From Porodaedalea pini (taxonomy: Eukaryota > Basidiomycota > Agaricomycetes > Hymenochaetales > Hymenochaetaceae), in NCBI GenBank assembly GCA_002794775.1, contig NBAY01000078.1:1-64000 (forward strand): a stretch of DNA of 64,000 nt. The letters are read 5' to 3'. Position numbers and translations under genes: made by a program. A model generated the notes under the pieces. That model saw nothing but the letters and a program-made list of their open reading frames with translations, was not told where the DNA came from and did no database searches. Positions 44,990-56,914 of this stretch are shown here, one piece after another; positions within the stretch are counted from its first letter, which is position 1; the number at the start of each line of letters is the position of its first letter.

Positions 44990-47000
44990 GTTAGGGCTCA
45001 TGTCCAAACCTTATTGATGTCCGCGTCCGCGCACCTCGCCATCGATATCCTTCTCGTCGGCTGCGTTCCGCTTGTCGCCAAGATATGAGTTAGGCATAGC
45101 GAGCGAGAGGAGTATAGGTACGGCCGAGATTGCGGTAGCGGTGATGATCATGTCTTTCATCGTTGCGTGGTATGTTATCAGAGGAGCAAAGACGAAATCA
45201 GAAGCGGAAAGGGAGAGAAAAGGCGATGTGTACGCACCGGAGATGACGCCCTCTCGAATCTCAGTTCCGTGCGAATGCGCGAGCACATCGGTGATGCTCC
45301 CATACAGCGCTGCACACTGTTCCTCCGAGACGTCCGGGAGGGCTTTTGCAAGGTTCCCGGGCATTGTGTTTGACCAAATCGCGCCCGCTAGCATAACGGA
45401 AGGACGCTCATCAGCACTAAGCTCACGACCGAAAGAGAGAACTAGACTGTACCAATTGCACCGCCGACCACGCCTCCGATCTCGGTCCATAGAAGGAAGA
45501 CAGCCATGACCATCGCGGCGTCTAGATGAGGCACACCAGCCTGAGCGCCATTTTGCATCGCGACAGCTGCGAAACCACTTCCGATGCCCTGAAGGATCTG
45601 CCTCCACACGATCTCCACCGTCGATGCGTTACGAGAGTGGATCGTCAAACTACACCACCTGTACACGGCGAATATGTCCGGATTCGCAGGAGAGAAGGGA
45701 TAAGACATACCGCAAACGGATACAGAGGTCGTTGATGAGGATGATCTTGTAGCGGCGTACCCATAACATGAGAGCTCCGGCGGCGACAACGAAGATGGTG
45801 AGCACGAGAGCCTGGGTCAGCATGAAGTATGTCACGTCGAGTGTTCTCCACGGCCTTACGGCCAACACGAACTAGTAGAGGTACACGTAGGTCAGACAAT
45901 AGGGAGCCTGCGAATGACCGCGGTTCTGTCAGCAAGTAGAAGAATGGGTTATGGATGGATGAAACATGCGAAATCGAAGAACCCAATCCAGCTCACGTGC
46001 ACGGGGGAAAGGATGCTTACAAGGCGCGGTACAGCATACGACGGGACGACGTGCGAAGCACGGTCCCAGACAAAGACAAAGAAGAGGACGATCCCAACGG
46101 CCAGCATCGCGATCATCAAAGTTAACACAGAACGAATTTGTTACTCCCCGTTGGTGAGAGGGGACGGAGTAGAGACCAATCGTTCTTCTCGCGGCCCTTC
46201 GCATTCTCTGCGAGTGTGAGCGGAAGGAGATAGAGCGCGATGGCGGCGCCTAGGAAGACGGTACCCACGATATCGATTTGCTTCGTTACAAGCCGTGCGC
46301 GCTGTACGAGGCACTTCCTCGACTCTTTGTTCGATGAAAGACTACACATGCGTCAGAGGAAGACGAGACGTGACTAAGTGGGACACACCGAAGACCAGTG
46401 CTTCTTTGGGCATGCCCTCCACCGCGAGCGCATCAGCGACGAATTCGAGTCGTTTCGCCTTGCAATCTGCGCAAACAGTGTGATAATGAGCAGGAATAGC
46501 GTCACAGGTACGGATTGCGAACATTCCATCGGCGTATGCCATCTTTCACTTAAGTTGCGCAGTTATAGAAGAGGTATAAGAGAACGCACAACCCAAACTA
46601 CAACTGCCTCTGTCGAGAAATGCATTTGTGTGGTTGGCACAGATGAAGGCGATGGCGATGGAGGGCATGCTGACGGGCGAGGAGACGAGAGCGCGCAGCG
46701 CGATAATGATCTGCGTGAGGAATTGCAAACCGCTGCTCGCATAGAACGAGAGGGTGGGGAAGGAAAATACAAGTGTGTTGGCGCTCCAACGCATACTCGC
46801 AGAATGAGCCTGCCAACCGACGGAAGACAGGCACTATGTTGGCCAAATTAACCATCAACGAAAGAAATACAATAATACAAATTCAGCTTTGCGTTGCAGC
46901 CCATGAAAACCTCCGCCGCGATGGTGCCGATGCTCTGAGTCTGTGTACTGGCGATGACGACGTAGGGCTTCACAATGTTTTGGCAAACACGACAAACGTA
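44990..47000 (-). pseudogene. SIT siderophore transporter pseudogene (copy E)
   Basis: The longest broken copy. The minus strand runs from IASTQTQSIGTIAAE (near 46930) through FLTQIIIA, MPSIAIAFICANHTNAFLDRG, RVLAENAKGREKN, MLWVRRYKIILI, TVEIVWRQILQGIGSGFAA, TEIREGVISG and an end like DEKDIDGEVRGRGHQ. Stops include TYVYLY*FVLAVRPW (near 45870), the same stop as in copy C1. The segment 45640-46200 is almost identical to 30100-30660. The first three exons are missing. No product expected. Confidence 0.82.
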
Positions 47001-47129
47001 GTATTATTTTCTCACGACAAGTCATCACACAGTACGTATATGTGTGATAAATTATCAACATCAAAAGCAGACACAATCTCTACATGATCGTTCAAGGCCT
47101 AATTAGAAGGGGCAGGAAGGGATTCGAAT

Positions 47130-50100
47130 CTACACGTTGTAGTATAAAGCTCCTTTGACCGCCCCCCCCATTCTGTCGTCAACCTTGAACTCCGCGCTCA
47201 GACGAAGGTCGTTGGACTGAACGGCCCAAACCTTGACAGTCCCGTCCTCGTCCAGGAAGGTAAACATGTAAGGAACTGACCCGGAGCTTACCGCAAAGCT
47301 CACGGCATTACGTGCTACAGCTTCCCGGACTGACGTCGTAAATATGTGCAAGGCTTTGAAGTTATGATCTGTCCAGTTTCGATGGAGAACCACCACTTCA
47401 TCTAAGACGGCCTGTTAGAAACTCAAACCGATAAAGATCGTCCCCGGTACACACCGTTTGAAATTCCGATGATCATCTTGTCGTCTGTGCCATGGAAAGT
47501 GACCATTCTTTCGGGACGCCATAGCCTTTGATCAGGCTCGGTGCGATTGTAAAGACCATGCATTGCAGTAATCAGTAGATCAGGATGGTTGGCATCGCTC
47601 AATCCAGCGAGTTGTACGCCGTACTAAACTTCCGTTGAGAACTGAGCCATCGAACTGGCAAAAGACTTACCTCGCTTCCGTGCAACAGGACCAACCGCCG
47701 TTCGTCGGATATAGTCAGAGACATCTGGCCGCGATAGACATCTTCGATCCTTACAATATTGGTTAGTGTACAACAACCTGCACGAGCACAAATTTAGAAG
47801 CAAACCATTCTATACGTCTATCAACCGTATTCACGACTAAGGGAAGGCATGAGATGTGAGAGCATCAGCAGATCAGTCAAGCATACCTATGAGTTTCGTC
47901 GCCATTTCCCCATTCGGCTCCTCGCGAGTTACAAGACATAACGCATACTTCAAGTCCTCGCCGAAGAAAGCCGTATCCATTATAACATAAACTGGTGGGA
48001 ATCCAATGTAGTCGGAGACTTTGTATGTTTGTAGTACCTAATTAGAGTGAGCTCACAATCCATGAAGGATGCTCTTGAAAGTACCCCTCTCGAATTCGTG
48101 ATATCCTGGAAAATTATCAACAATCCGTTATATCAACTTGGAATGGGACAAAGATCACTCACATATATGTCGATTTCGCATCTTGTGTCAAGCGTACAAA
48201 TGAATTCTTTGAAAACTCTCAGCTTGTTCGTTCTGATAAATAAAATAACACGTACTTGTCGGCCTACCATCCTTGGTCCTAAGCCAGTGTAATGACCTTG
48301 GAGTTCGGGTGCCATAAGTGGACGCAAGCATCCACTCGTAAGTGACCTGGGAGCCATTCTTCCACAAGATCCCTACGAAAACTCCCTTGGATGACCTTAC
48401 CAGAAGATCATCGCTTGAACTCCTGAATTTTAATTTCAGTGAGTACCATTTTCATACGCCTTATTCCCAAATATGTGCTTGCGTGCTTACCATTCAAGTT
48501 GCTTGATTGCACCGCCGTATGGAGCCGTGCACTCTGCCACACGACGGAAATTGTCTTCCTGAAATTTAGAGCTCAGCAAGTTCAAAAGAGACGAGTTATT
48601 GAATACTTACCACACGATATACATTCACTGTCTCCAATCTGAAGAAAATAACTTAGGCAGTGATAGACATGAGGGGAAATGGAAGATTTACACGCCAACA
48701 GCCAAATATAAACCGGAAGGGGAGAAAGCCAGGAGTTTCTCAAACGGAGGATACACGACCTGTTTAGTCATAAAAAGCTGTTCAATTTTGTTTTGCACCA
48801 CAGGGCAAGTGGAATGCTTACAAGTTTGTCTCCGCTATACTTGATCTTCAGCATATCATGCTCATGGTATTTCGGAATACTATGACATCCGTCGCAGAGA
48901 TCATAGTCTATGCAGGTACGGCACTTCCACCTTACACCGACTATAAATTCCTGGAGCGAATCTAAGTAGGCAGTTTGCAAAACCACAATGAATCAGAAGT
49001 ACCTTGCATCTATCGCACATTACATCTTGGTGAAAGAGAGCTGGAAACTCGATCATCCTCATGTTGTGTTTATGGCCCCGTTCTGTATGGCATGTGTTGC
49101 AGAGATCGTAGTATGCACATTTACGACACTTCCACCTTTTGCCGACTATAGAGCTTATCTTTAATGAAAGTGAGTAGTCAGATTTTCAAAGTCTGCGGAA
49201 AGTTGGCATACCTCGCAGACATCACAGTTGACTCGGTGCACAAGGGACGGATGCTCTACCTTCATCATACGAGGGCGGTGCTCATTGTGGCAATCTGGCG
49301 ACTTATAGCAATCGTTCCAGAGATCATAGTTTTCGCAGATGCCGCATTTCCATCTTAAGCCTACAATAGGTATTGCCTGCGGTGAAAGTAAGTAGATAGC
49401 ATGTAGAAATAGCAAAGAAGAGAACATGCCTTGCAGTTATCACACCGGACTCTCTCGTGAAGGAGAGATGGGCGCGTGACCTCTACCAGACCATGTTCGT
49501 GAACACCTTTTTTCGTACCACAGTCGTTGCAGAGATCATATTGATAGCACTTTTGGCAGACCCATCTCACACCGGCTATGGAGTCTTTCTAAAGATGAAG
49601 TAAGCAGTGACATTCTGACAGACCGACGTGAATTGACATGCCCCGCATCCGTCACAACATATGTCTTTGTATACATAATCCGGGAGGACAACCTTTTTCG
49701 ACAGGGTATGCTGGTGTGAACCTCCCCGGTTATAGCAGGCATCACAGATATTGATGTCGATGCATGTATCGCACCGCCATCTGACCGTGTCGACAGGGAA
49801 TATCTATGGAAAAATTGAATAGGCAGCATGACGAGAGATAGTACAGAGATGGGCATGCCTTGCAATTATCGCACGTGAAGGTCTGCCATTCACTGCTCTG
49901 CTGTATTTGTGAGTTAGAAGTGCATTCCTGTGTAGAAAAAATTGCAACGTGTCTGAGTAATATTCGATGTTACATTCAGTGTTTACTCACGCTTCGTTGG
50001 AGTGTCTCATGGTCGCTTTTTGGGAAAGCTTCCAACCCCGGAAAAGCAGCAGGCAAGGTCAGTGAGCTTGCCCTCTTGTCGCTCTTGCTCTCTTCAGCTG

Positions 50101-52402
50101 GTGGCTGTGTGCGATCCTCCTCCACATCTTTGCCGGCATCAGCAAGCTATACATCGCTTCATCTTGGACGAAAGCTCACCTCCCGGGCGACCTTTGTTTC
50201 TCCCTATAAGAGCTCTGAGTGCATTTCCCGCTCGATTGATACAGCCGCAAGGTTTCATATCAAGGTCATTTACGCTTGTCCTAGGACCAGCTCCATCCTT
50301 CTGATCTACTGTGTTCTCTTCCCCTGTTGCTTTAGAAACTTTTGCGCTCGCTTTCGGCCTTGCCTTCAGCTTCTCGCGAATAAACCATACAGAGAGAAAT
50401 GCGATGGCAAGTACATGGACCCCTGCAAAAGAAATGGGAACATAAGCTAAAGCAAGATGTCCCTTGTCGCCATTTATCATCAGCATTATAGGCAGCTTGT
50501 ATAAACGGTAAGCTACAAACCTGCTGACCAGAAACTTGAAAGGCTAGGATGCATAGTCCAGCTGAGAAAGCCAGCAACGCAATTATTAAGGTAACCCTAG
50601 GTCCGCTATGGAACCACCCATGAACCCATGGCCAAGATTTCAAGGAAATATCTGGTTGACGACTTTGAAAGTTGATTGGCATCATTTGCATGCAGACAAA
50701 AAATAAAGGCTTACACTGGCGACTGAAGCCACGTAATATAGAGAAGACTGTAGACTGCTGACGTAGTGCTGAAGACTAGCGAGATAAACCACAATGTATC
50801 CATAATGATTCCCAGAACAGAAGCTGGAGGATCGTCATTTGTAGTAATAGCGAGTGTTGTGGCTGTGACGCTAGACAAGAAGGTCGAAACCGTGGTCAAA
50901 AGGAGGTAACCCTGGGTATTGAATTCTTGAGTCTTCTGAAGTGCGAGAGTGAATTTGGTTCAGCACGTGCAGAGGTTGATTTAGATGAAAGTGTACCTTT
51001 GTCAGCGATCGCCTCAAGCGCCGTAAGGAAGATACCAAATTTGGAGGTTAATGAGCCGAGCACAAGAGTGTCCAGATAACCAGCTACTGATGCTTTGGTG
51101 GGCACTGCAACATGACCTATAAAGGCATGTGGCTTCAGCTGCCTATCAACGAAACAGCTTGTTGTCTTACCATACTCGCTTTTCAATGCACTTGCAATTT
51201 CCTAAAGAACTCAGGACGACCAACATGTTAGTACTGTTCTAGCGAGGATCAGAGCGCAAACACACCTCCAGCTGCTGCTTCAGATCCTTCAGTTTGTCGT
51301 AAAAACTCATGTTGAACATTTTGAGCTCGTTAAATGACAATTCGACTTCCTTTGCAGCATCGATGGTGGTCTTGAGCGCTTGGATGCACTGATGAATTTC
51401 TGCGAGATAGTCAGATTCCATGAGTTAACACCAGTAGACATCTTTACCCATAATCTTGTCTTCTTTATCGAATAGGTCCCTTAAAATCAAATTCAGTTTA
51501 TATGCAAGGTAAGATGTATATGATGCCTCACAATATAGACTTTACTCCATTATGCATCGCTCCCAGAGCATTCTTTGTACGACCTCCACCGCCCAAGGCC
51601 TCGAGTGAACCCTGAATTTGATAGATCTGACTGGAACTTAGTCTCATGAAAGGATGCCTATTGGACGATGTCTTACATGCGTGTCTTGCTTTTCGCATAG
51701 TCTGTTCAAGGCCCAGAAAATCCATTAGGTTATGTGTAAGCTGTGAAGAAGATATCCAAGCCTACGATCTAAAACGTGTAATCTTGGATTCCTTGCTCTC
51801 ATTAAGGTGAATTGGATCCGCAGGTTGGCCTAACACGAACGCATTAATTTATATCAGTGAGACGAGCCTTGTAAGTTGGCTCGATGCTACCATCTGGAAT
51901 GTCCGTTTCGTCTCCACTGGGTCGCGTTTGTCTCTTTGACAGAATTTGAGTACCTAATGTTAAACCTGAGATTCTGACGAGTAGAAGGAGGAGCGATACT
52001 TTTTGAACATACCTGCTTTGGGGGTATCCTTTTTGCTTTCTGCAACGGTTACTTAATCAATACTTCAAGGATATCACATGGTGGAAAACGCACTAGCTTT
52101 GCCGACAGACTCGCCCTTTCCAATACGCGCGGTTTCGTCTTGTATTTGCAAGCCATGTAAGCGATAATATTCTTTGTTAAAGGGAGTGCAATAAATACTC
52201 GCCATCGCCACTGTTAGCCTCGACCAACTTCAGAAGTTCGCGGAGGAATTTCTTCTGTTTCGCTGACATATTCCAAGGCTCAACAGCTTGGTTCGATGGA
52301 CCTTTACTAGAGTCGGGGACTAGTTCACGAAAGTGATAAGCGATTTTGGTCGAAACAGAAGCAAAACCACTCACCATCAGGTTGGCCTTCCGTTGTGTCC
52401 AT
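47130..52402 (-). CDS. Large membrane protein: helical N-terminus, 2-4 membrane segments, five ZZ zinc fingers, WD40-like propeller
   Basis: A many-exon gene. Start MDTTEGQPD (52402); helical, coiled-coil-like region (51240-51730); membrane module (50390-50900) with FISLVFSTTSAVYSLLYITW, VTLIIALLAFSAGLCILAF and VLAIAFLSVWFIREKL, a pattern I know from many Agaricomycete proteins of unknown function. A charged linker follows (KPCGCINRAGNALRAL; EESKSDKRASS). Five ZZ-type zinc fingers come next (49915-48845), each of the form C-x2-C, intron, RWxC-x2-C, DLCxxC, H-x-H or similar. The C-terminal part (48840-47130) starts LLAFSPSGLYLAVG, ETVNVYRV and ends with FTFLDEDGTVKVW, as in a WD40-like beta-propeller. 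ZZ domains bind peptides such as N-terminal Arg or histone tails. The exon chain is continuous in frame between the membrane part and the fingers, so I take it as one gene; two adjacent genes remain possible. Confidence 0.7.
48845..49915 (-). repeat. Five ZZ zinc fingers, each split by an intron at the same place
   Basis: Every finger is encoded as a CxxC at the end of one exon, a phase-0 intron, and a next exon starting just before RW(K/R/V)C. The order on the minus strand is finger 1 (49690-49915), 2 (49480-49690), 3 (49255-49465), 4 (49045-49245) and 5 (48845-49030). In finger 3 the expected Cys of DLC is Trp (YDLWNDC), so its zinc site may be weak. The regular layout indicates growth by tandem exon duplication. 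Confidence 0.8.
49377..49858 (-). other. Three GC-AG introns at equivalent positions in ZZ fingers 1-3
   Basis: Introns 49804-49858, 49589-49641 and 49377-49429 all start GCATG after the CxxC codons (AAG, GGG, AAG) and end in AG. The frame requires cutting exactly there (phase 0); no GT donor nearby gives the right phase. The matching introns of fingers 4 and 5 start GTATG and GTACT. Confidence 0.65.
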
Positions 52403-53640
52403 AATAGAACGTTTCTGATCTTGCGCAGTCAAAGGTATAGCAAATAGATGGACGACTTCAAGTGGAGGAGAAGGTTATGAAGGGGCGGCTCGGTCGAAAG
52501 GTGCCAAGACTTAAGTACAAAGCCCAAGGGCCTCGCTGTCCCAACGTGTTTGATCCTCTTCGTGCATCCTTCGTTGACACGACTTCCATGACCTTCTGCC
52601 GATTAATGCAACCCACATAATTTTGACAGCCGCGTGGACACAGAATGCCTTGGTTCGGCGTTAAAGCCTTGAACAGCAACACGAGGAGCACCCAAAGTGA
52701 TCGACAGGCCTAGGCGCCCGGCTAAACTGGGATGGATCAGGATGTAACATTATTATTCGCGACTGCGCAAATAGGAGGGCTTCTGCAGAAACACAGCACA
52801 ACCTTGGATGTAAAAAACGAGACGGGTTTGCCAATTTAGCGGAAGGAACTTGGAGCGGAGGTACTTACCCCACTGCTTACGACAACTCACAATTGATCTA
52901 TGGCTTCTCGTCTATTCCTTTATTAACTAACGGTAACGTATGAAACACGATTCATTGAGGCGCGTTACGAGTTTGAAACAGCCGGAGCAGATATCACCGA
53001 CAATAACGTGGGAAACACGATTGAGTGGTGTCATGAGTTTGAAAGGTCCGAATAGACAACGCCCACGCGCACATCGAGAAGGGCTTAGGGCGTACGTGGA
53101 GCTCTTGCCGTTAGCTAGGAATTTGATTGCACCGTATTTTTATTCGCTAGTGGATAATTTCCCGTAAGCATCTGGGACGCTAGTACTTTTTGCGTCCTAA
53201 ACTCACCGTTCTGGACTGATAGATTATGAGTGCAGAAATGTGAAGCTTTGGATATGGCGGCGGGTGCTTTGGTACCGCAATGACTAAAAAAAACCTGAGA
53301 GAGACAATGGTTGTAAAGAAATGAACGCTCTGATGACCGCAAGCTGGGGGGACAGTTAGGAGGAGAACGCGAGCGGAGTCCTTCCGGACTGAAAGGCATG
53401 AGGCGAGAGGTGCGAAGATCGTTCTTGAAGCTGTCGCTCCCCCAATGGTTCACAGTAGGCATGTTGCAAGTTACATTGCATTGGATGCTCAGGTGGCCCA
53501 GGCCTGGAGTGATGATGTTCTCTCTGGATCCCTTTCAGCCCGTTGGGTAGCCGCCGCGCATGAGTTGCGAACAGGGACTAGCGATATAAAACATGAAGAG
53601 GATCAGAGAAAACGTACAATTGCTTTAGACAGCTAAGCCC
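52403..53640. other. Intergenic region with a short imperfect direct repeat
   Basis: About 1.2 kb without a gene. Around 52940-53080 a unit of roughly 70 bases (starting at GAAACACGATT and containing GAGTTTGAAA) occurs twice in tandem with changes. No frame with family features was found. Confidence 0.4.
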
Positions 53641-53699
53641 TTGTAAATTTCGTGGTTCATTCGACAGTCAACGGATATAGACGAAAAAGCATTTTATGC

Positions 53700-54970
53700 A
53701 GTAAAACGTGTGGAAGGAAATGATAACAAGCACAACAAGGCCTTTACTATACCTTCGTTTCTGTATATTGTGATCCGTGTCCAAACCTTACTGACGGCCG
53801 TGTCTGCGTACCTTGCCATCGATATCCTTGTCGTCGATTGCATTCTGCTCGTGGACGAGGTACCAGTTCTGCATAGCAAGTGAGAGGGGGATGGGTACGG
53901 CTGAGATTACTGCCGCGGCAATGATCATGTTCTTCGCTGCGTCGTATGCTGCACGAAGTGATAAATATGTATGATTTAAAAGGAAGAGGAAAAAGATGTT
54001 ACGCACCGGAGATGACACCCTCCCGAATCTCAGTTCCGCAAGGATTCGCGAGCTCGTCGGGGATGCTCTCGTAGAGCGCGCCGGAGCTGCTCCTCTGAGA
54101 TATCCAGGAGCGCTTTCGCGTTCCTCAGGGGCATTACGTTTGACCAGATCGTACCCGTACCCGCTATCAACATTAAAAGCCACTCGTCAGTACCAAGCTT
54201 ACGACAGAAGTAAGAGAACGTACCAGTTGCACCACCGACTGCGCCTCCGATTTCTATCCAGAGAAGAACGACAGCCGCACCCATTACAACGTCTACGTGA
54301 GGCACGCTAGCCTGTACGCCAACTTGCGTCGTGACTGCTGCGAAACTGCCTCCGATACCCTAAAGGGTCTGCGTCCATACGATCTCCACCATGGATGTGT
54401 TCGCGACACGAGAGTGGATCATTTCGGCCGCATCCGCTATACACGGCGAGTTAATCCGTACTCGCGGGAGGGAGGGAAGGATACGGACAACAAGCGAATA
54501 CAAAGGCCAACGATTAGGATGCTTTTGTAGCGGCGAAACAGTCTATATCGACATGAAGTATATCGCGCCGAGTGTACCCCATGGCGGTACGACCAACGCG
54601 AATCAGTAGAAGTACACTTAGGTCAGATAGTAGGAAACCTGGGAATGGTCGGTGGTATCAGCAAGCAGACGAAGAATGGGTTACGGACGGATGAGTCTTA
54701 CGAGATCAGAGAACCAGATCCAGCTTGCGAGTACGATGGTGAGGATCAGCGAACGTTTACTCTGAGAGCGCAGTATACTTTGCAATTATAGAAGTATAAG
54801 AGAACGTACGTCCCCATCTCCACCCATTCCTGTCGAGGACTGCGCTTGCAATGTTGGCACCGATGAAGGGCATGCTGGCGAGTGAGGAGATGAGAGCACG
54901 CCATTTCAGAGTTGTGAGGTCGGCGATGACGATTAGCATGAGGAATTGCGAGAAGGAAAACGTACATACA
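53700..54970 (-). pseudogene. SIT pseudogene with internal deletion (copy F)
   Basis: The minus strand shows exon 5 (LKWRALISSLASMPFIGAN, near 54870), followed after a jump near 54750 by the late exons: a degraded STMVEIVWTQTL.GIGGSFAA (near 54360), AGTGTIWSNVMP (near 54150), a frame-shifted LRFGRVSSP piece, KNMIIAAAVISAVPIPLSLAMQNWYL and a tail DDKDIDGKVRRHGRQ-like. Exons 6-8 of the intact gene are missing. Frame shifts occur in the EQ.RAAL region. Confidence 0.75.
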
Positions 54971-55450
54971 AGGTCACGAGACCTACTGAGCACTCCTTGC
55001 GTTCGCACTCGATGTCGCCGTTTCCGTCGCGTCCGATCTCATCGTTGCGCAGCTCGTGCTGCTGTTTCGGACGGAATAATATGGCATCTGTGGGTCTTCT
55101 TAGGAGCGTTTCTCATTCTTGCATGAAGTGCACTCTGTTTCGCTGTAAGCAGAACATTGTCGAGTATATTACAAGGTCCGTTTCGCCCCCACTCTTTACT
55201 CTCTCCGATTCTCATTCCTTATCCCTTCTCTCCTGTTTTCTTTCTTTAATTCAGTTGCGCAGTACAGATGTCATTTGGCGCTTCCCCAAGGCATGGGTGG
55301 CGCAGGGTCGACCGCGGTCTGAGATGAAATTCTGTGGTACCTCTTCCGGCATCGGCATGCCTTCCATACGCTGGTGTCAGGAGAATCAGCTTCTGATGTC
55401 ACTTTGCATCCCATCTACTTGGACGTGCCCGCATTGAAGTACGTGCGTAT
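54971..55450 (+). pseudogene. Amino-acid permease fragment (second copy of the C-terminal type)
   Basis: The plus strand gives a trace of VASDLIVAQLV.LF.TE (55010-55070, cf. 43670), the shared intron (55175-55255), and WRFPKAWVAQGRPRSE (55274-55325), the loop typical of fungal amino-acid permeases. It then loses the frame; DVPALK (55425-55440) matches the copy at 33915. Directly behind the 5' end of SIT copy F, divergent from it. Confidence 0.6.
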
Positions 55451-56140
55451 CTAGAGAAACAGTAGACATAAAGTCGGCTGACTTTTATGTAGACAAGCCC
55501 ACGGAGATTGAGTGGTACACAGGGAAAGATGCGCGGTGCACGGTAAAAGAGGATGGACATGGCAGGTGTGCAAAGTCGTTGCTTAGCTTCTCCTAGTCAT
55601 TAAATTCTAACTACTCGATGGGATTGAATGCCATGTAGAGTGGAGAACTCCGGATGCTATCATTGATGGAATCGCTCAAAGAGAATGTATATCTTCCGGA
55701 AGCTATGAAATTTTATCCCGTTGGTGAGCACGGCGCTAGATCTTCACTTCGTGACACTTATTTCATAAAACAATCAAACCTACGCTCCTCTCGCTCTCTT
55801 GCTTTCCCTAGTCTAGGCCCGTAATTAACTTGCTGAGCGATTCACTTCCTGAAGGCAATACAGTGCGAAGCTCGTTAAGATCCGATTTGTAGCTAAACAC
55901 GCGCATACGGCCGAACTCCCGAGCATGGGGTAACATCGTTCCTGTCATAGAGCATATGAGCGCGAACTTCTTCGACAGTACTCATCTTCTCTGATGAGCG
56001 CGTTCCGCAAAGGGGGGAAAGATAGGCGCTCAGGCATATCGAGGTGGCAATCGAGGATGCAATGGCCGACAAGTGCGGAGTATCCTTGGTACATTTCACT
56101 TATTCGAAACCGAATGTGGACTTCGTTGAGTAATGTATGC
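55451..56140. repeat. Diverged duplicate of 33970-34640
   Basis: Shared blocks include CTTCAC..CGTGA.ACT..TTTC.T (55740 vs 34180) and AAAGATAGGCGCT with ATATCGAGGT (56018-56045 vs 34481-34506). Overall similarity by eye is around 70 percent with gaps. No gene is supported in either copy. Confidence 0.6.
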
Positions 56141-56914
56141 AAGACGCGTGTTGATGCGTGATTGACATGCGTCCCCAGCGAGTGGTGGGCCTCGGTATCT
56201 GGTGCTCAATCCTTGGTGGCTGAGTCCCAAATTCAGCTCAATCTGTTGCCAGTAGGTGAGCCCCACTGGAAATCCACTTATTAGGCGGGAGTATAACCCC
56301 ATTGACCACCCCTAGTTAAGTACTGAAGGTCAAGTACATTTGGTAAGAATGGCGCCATCACGATGTCAACGAGTTCTGGGACACCTTTCCGGATTGGGGT
56401 TGACAGATACGCAGACAGCACTCGGACGCACTGCTTGCCCGGCGCTGGAAGATCAGGCGCTTATCGGTCTGGCTCTCGCGGACGAATTTTTACAACGTGC
56501 TAGCTCTTTTCCGGCTTTCCCAGCCCAGGTCATCACCTTTTCTTCCTAAAGATGCAGATTGAATGATTAATATTAGCGATGACACGGAACAACAATACTA
56601 TTACCAAGAAACCTATGACCATGAGTTTGACAGCGCTTATGATCGCACGTCCAAGTGACCGCAAAGCAGCATGGAAGGTTAATTCACTGGCAGACTTCTG
56701 CATTTGTTCCAGCCAAGTCTAGACATGAAGGAAGCTTGGGCGTCAAGGAGAGTCGGTGGGTTATAAATCTACCGCATCCCCTTCCTCGCATCGTTGTCCC
56801 CGCCTTTCATTGAGACAACAAACCGTGAGCTCTGTACGCTCCAATTGCCCGCTCAAGTGTATCCTTAATAATTCTTCTTTTGTTCTAGGTGGTTCCTCTT
56901 CTGCGCGTCCCAAC
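56141..56914. promoter_or_regulatory. Upstream region of the lectin gene with a TATA-like box
   Basis: No gene was supported in this region. A TATA-like TTATAAAT lies at 56760-56767, about 150 bases before the ATG at 56915. Confidence 0.35.

Noticed and set aside
47105..47135. tRNA-like T-arm motif (GGATTCGAATC)
   Set aside because: The bases beside the loop do not pair as a T-stem, and no acceptor stem or anticodon arm is present; it is inside the 3' end of the ZZ/WD40 gene.
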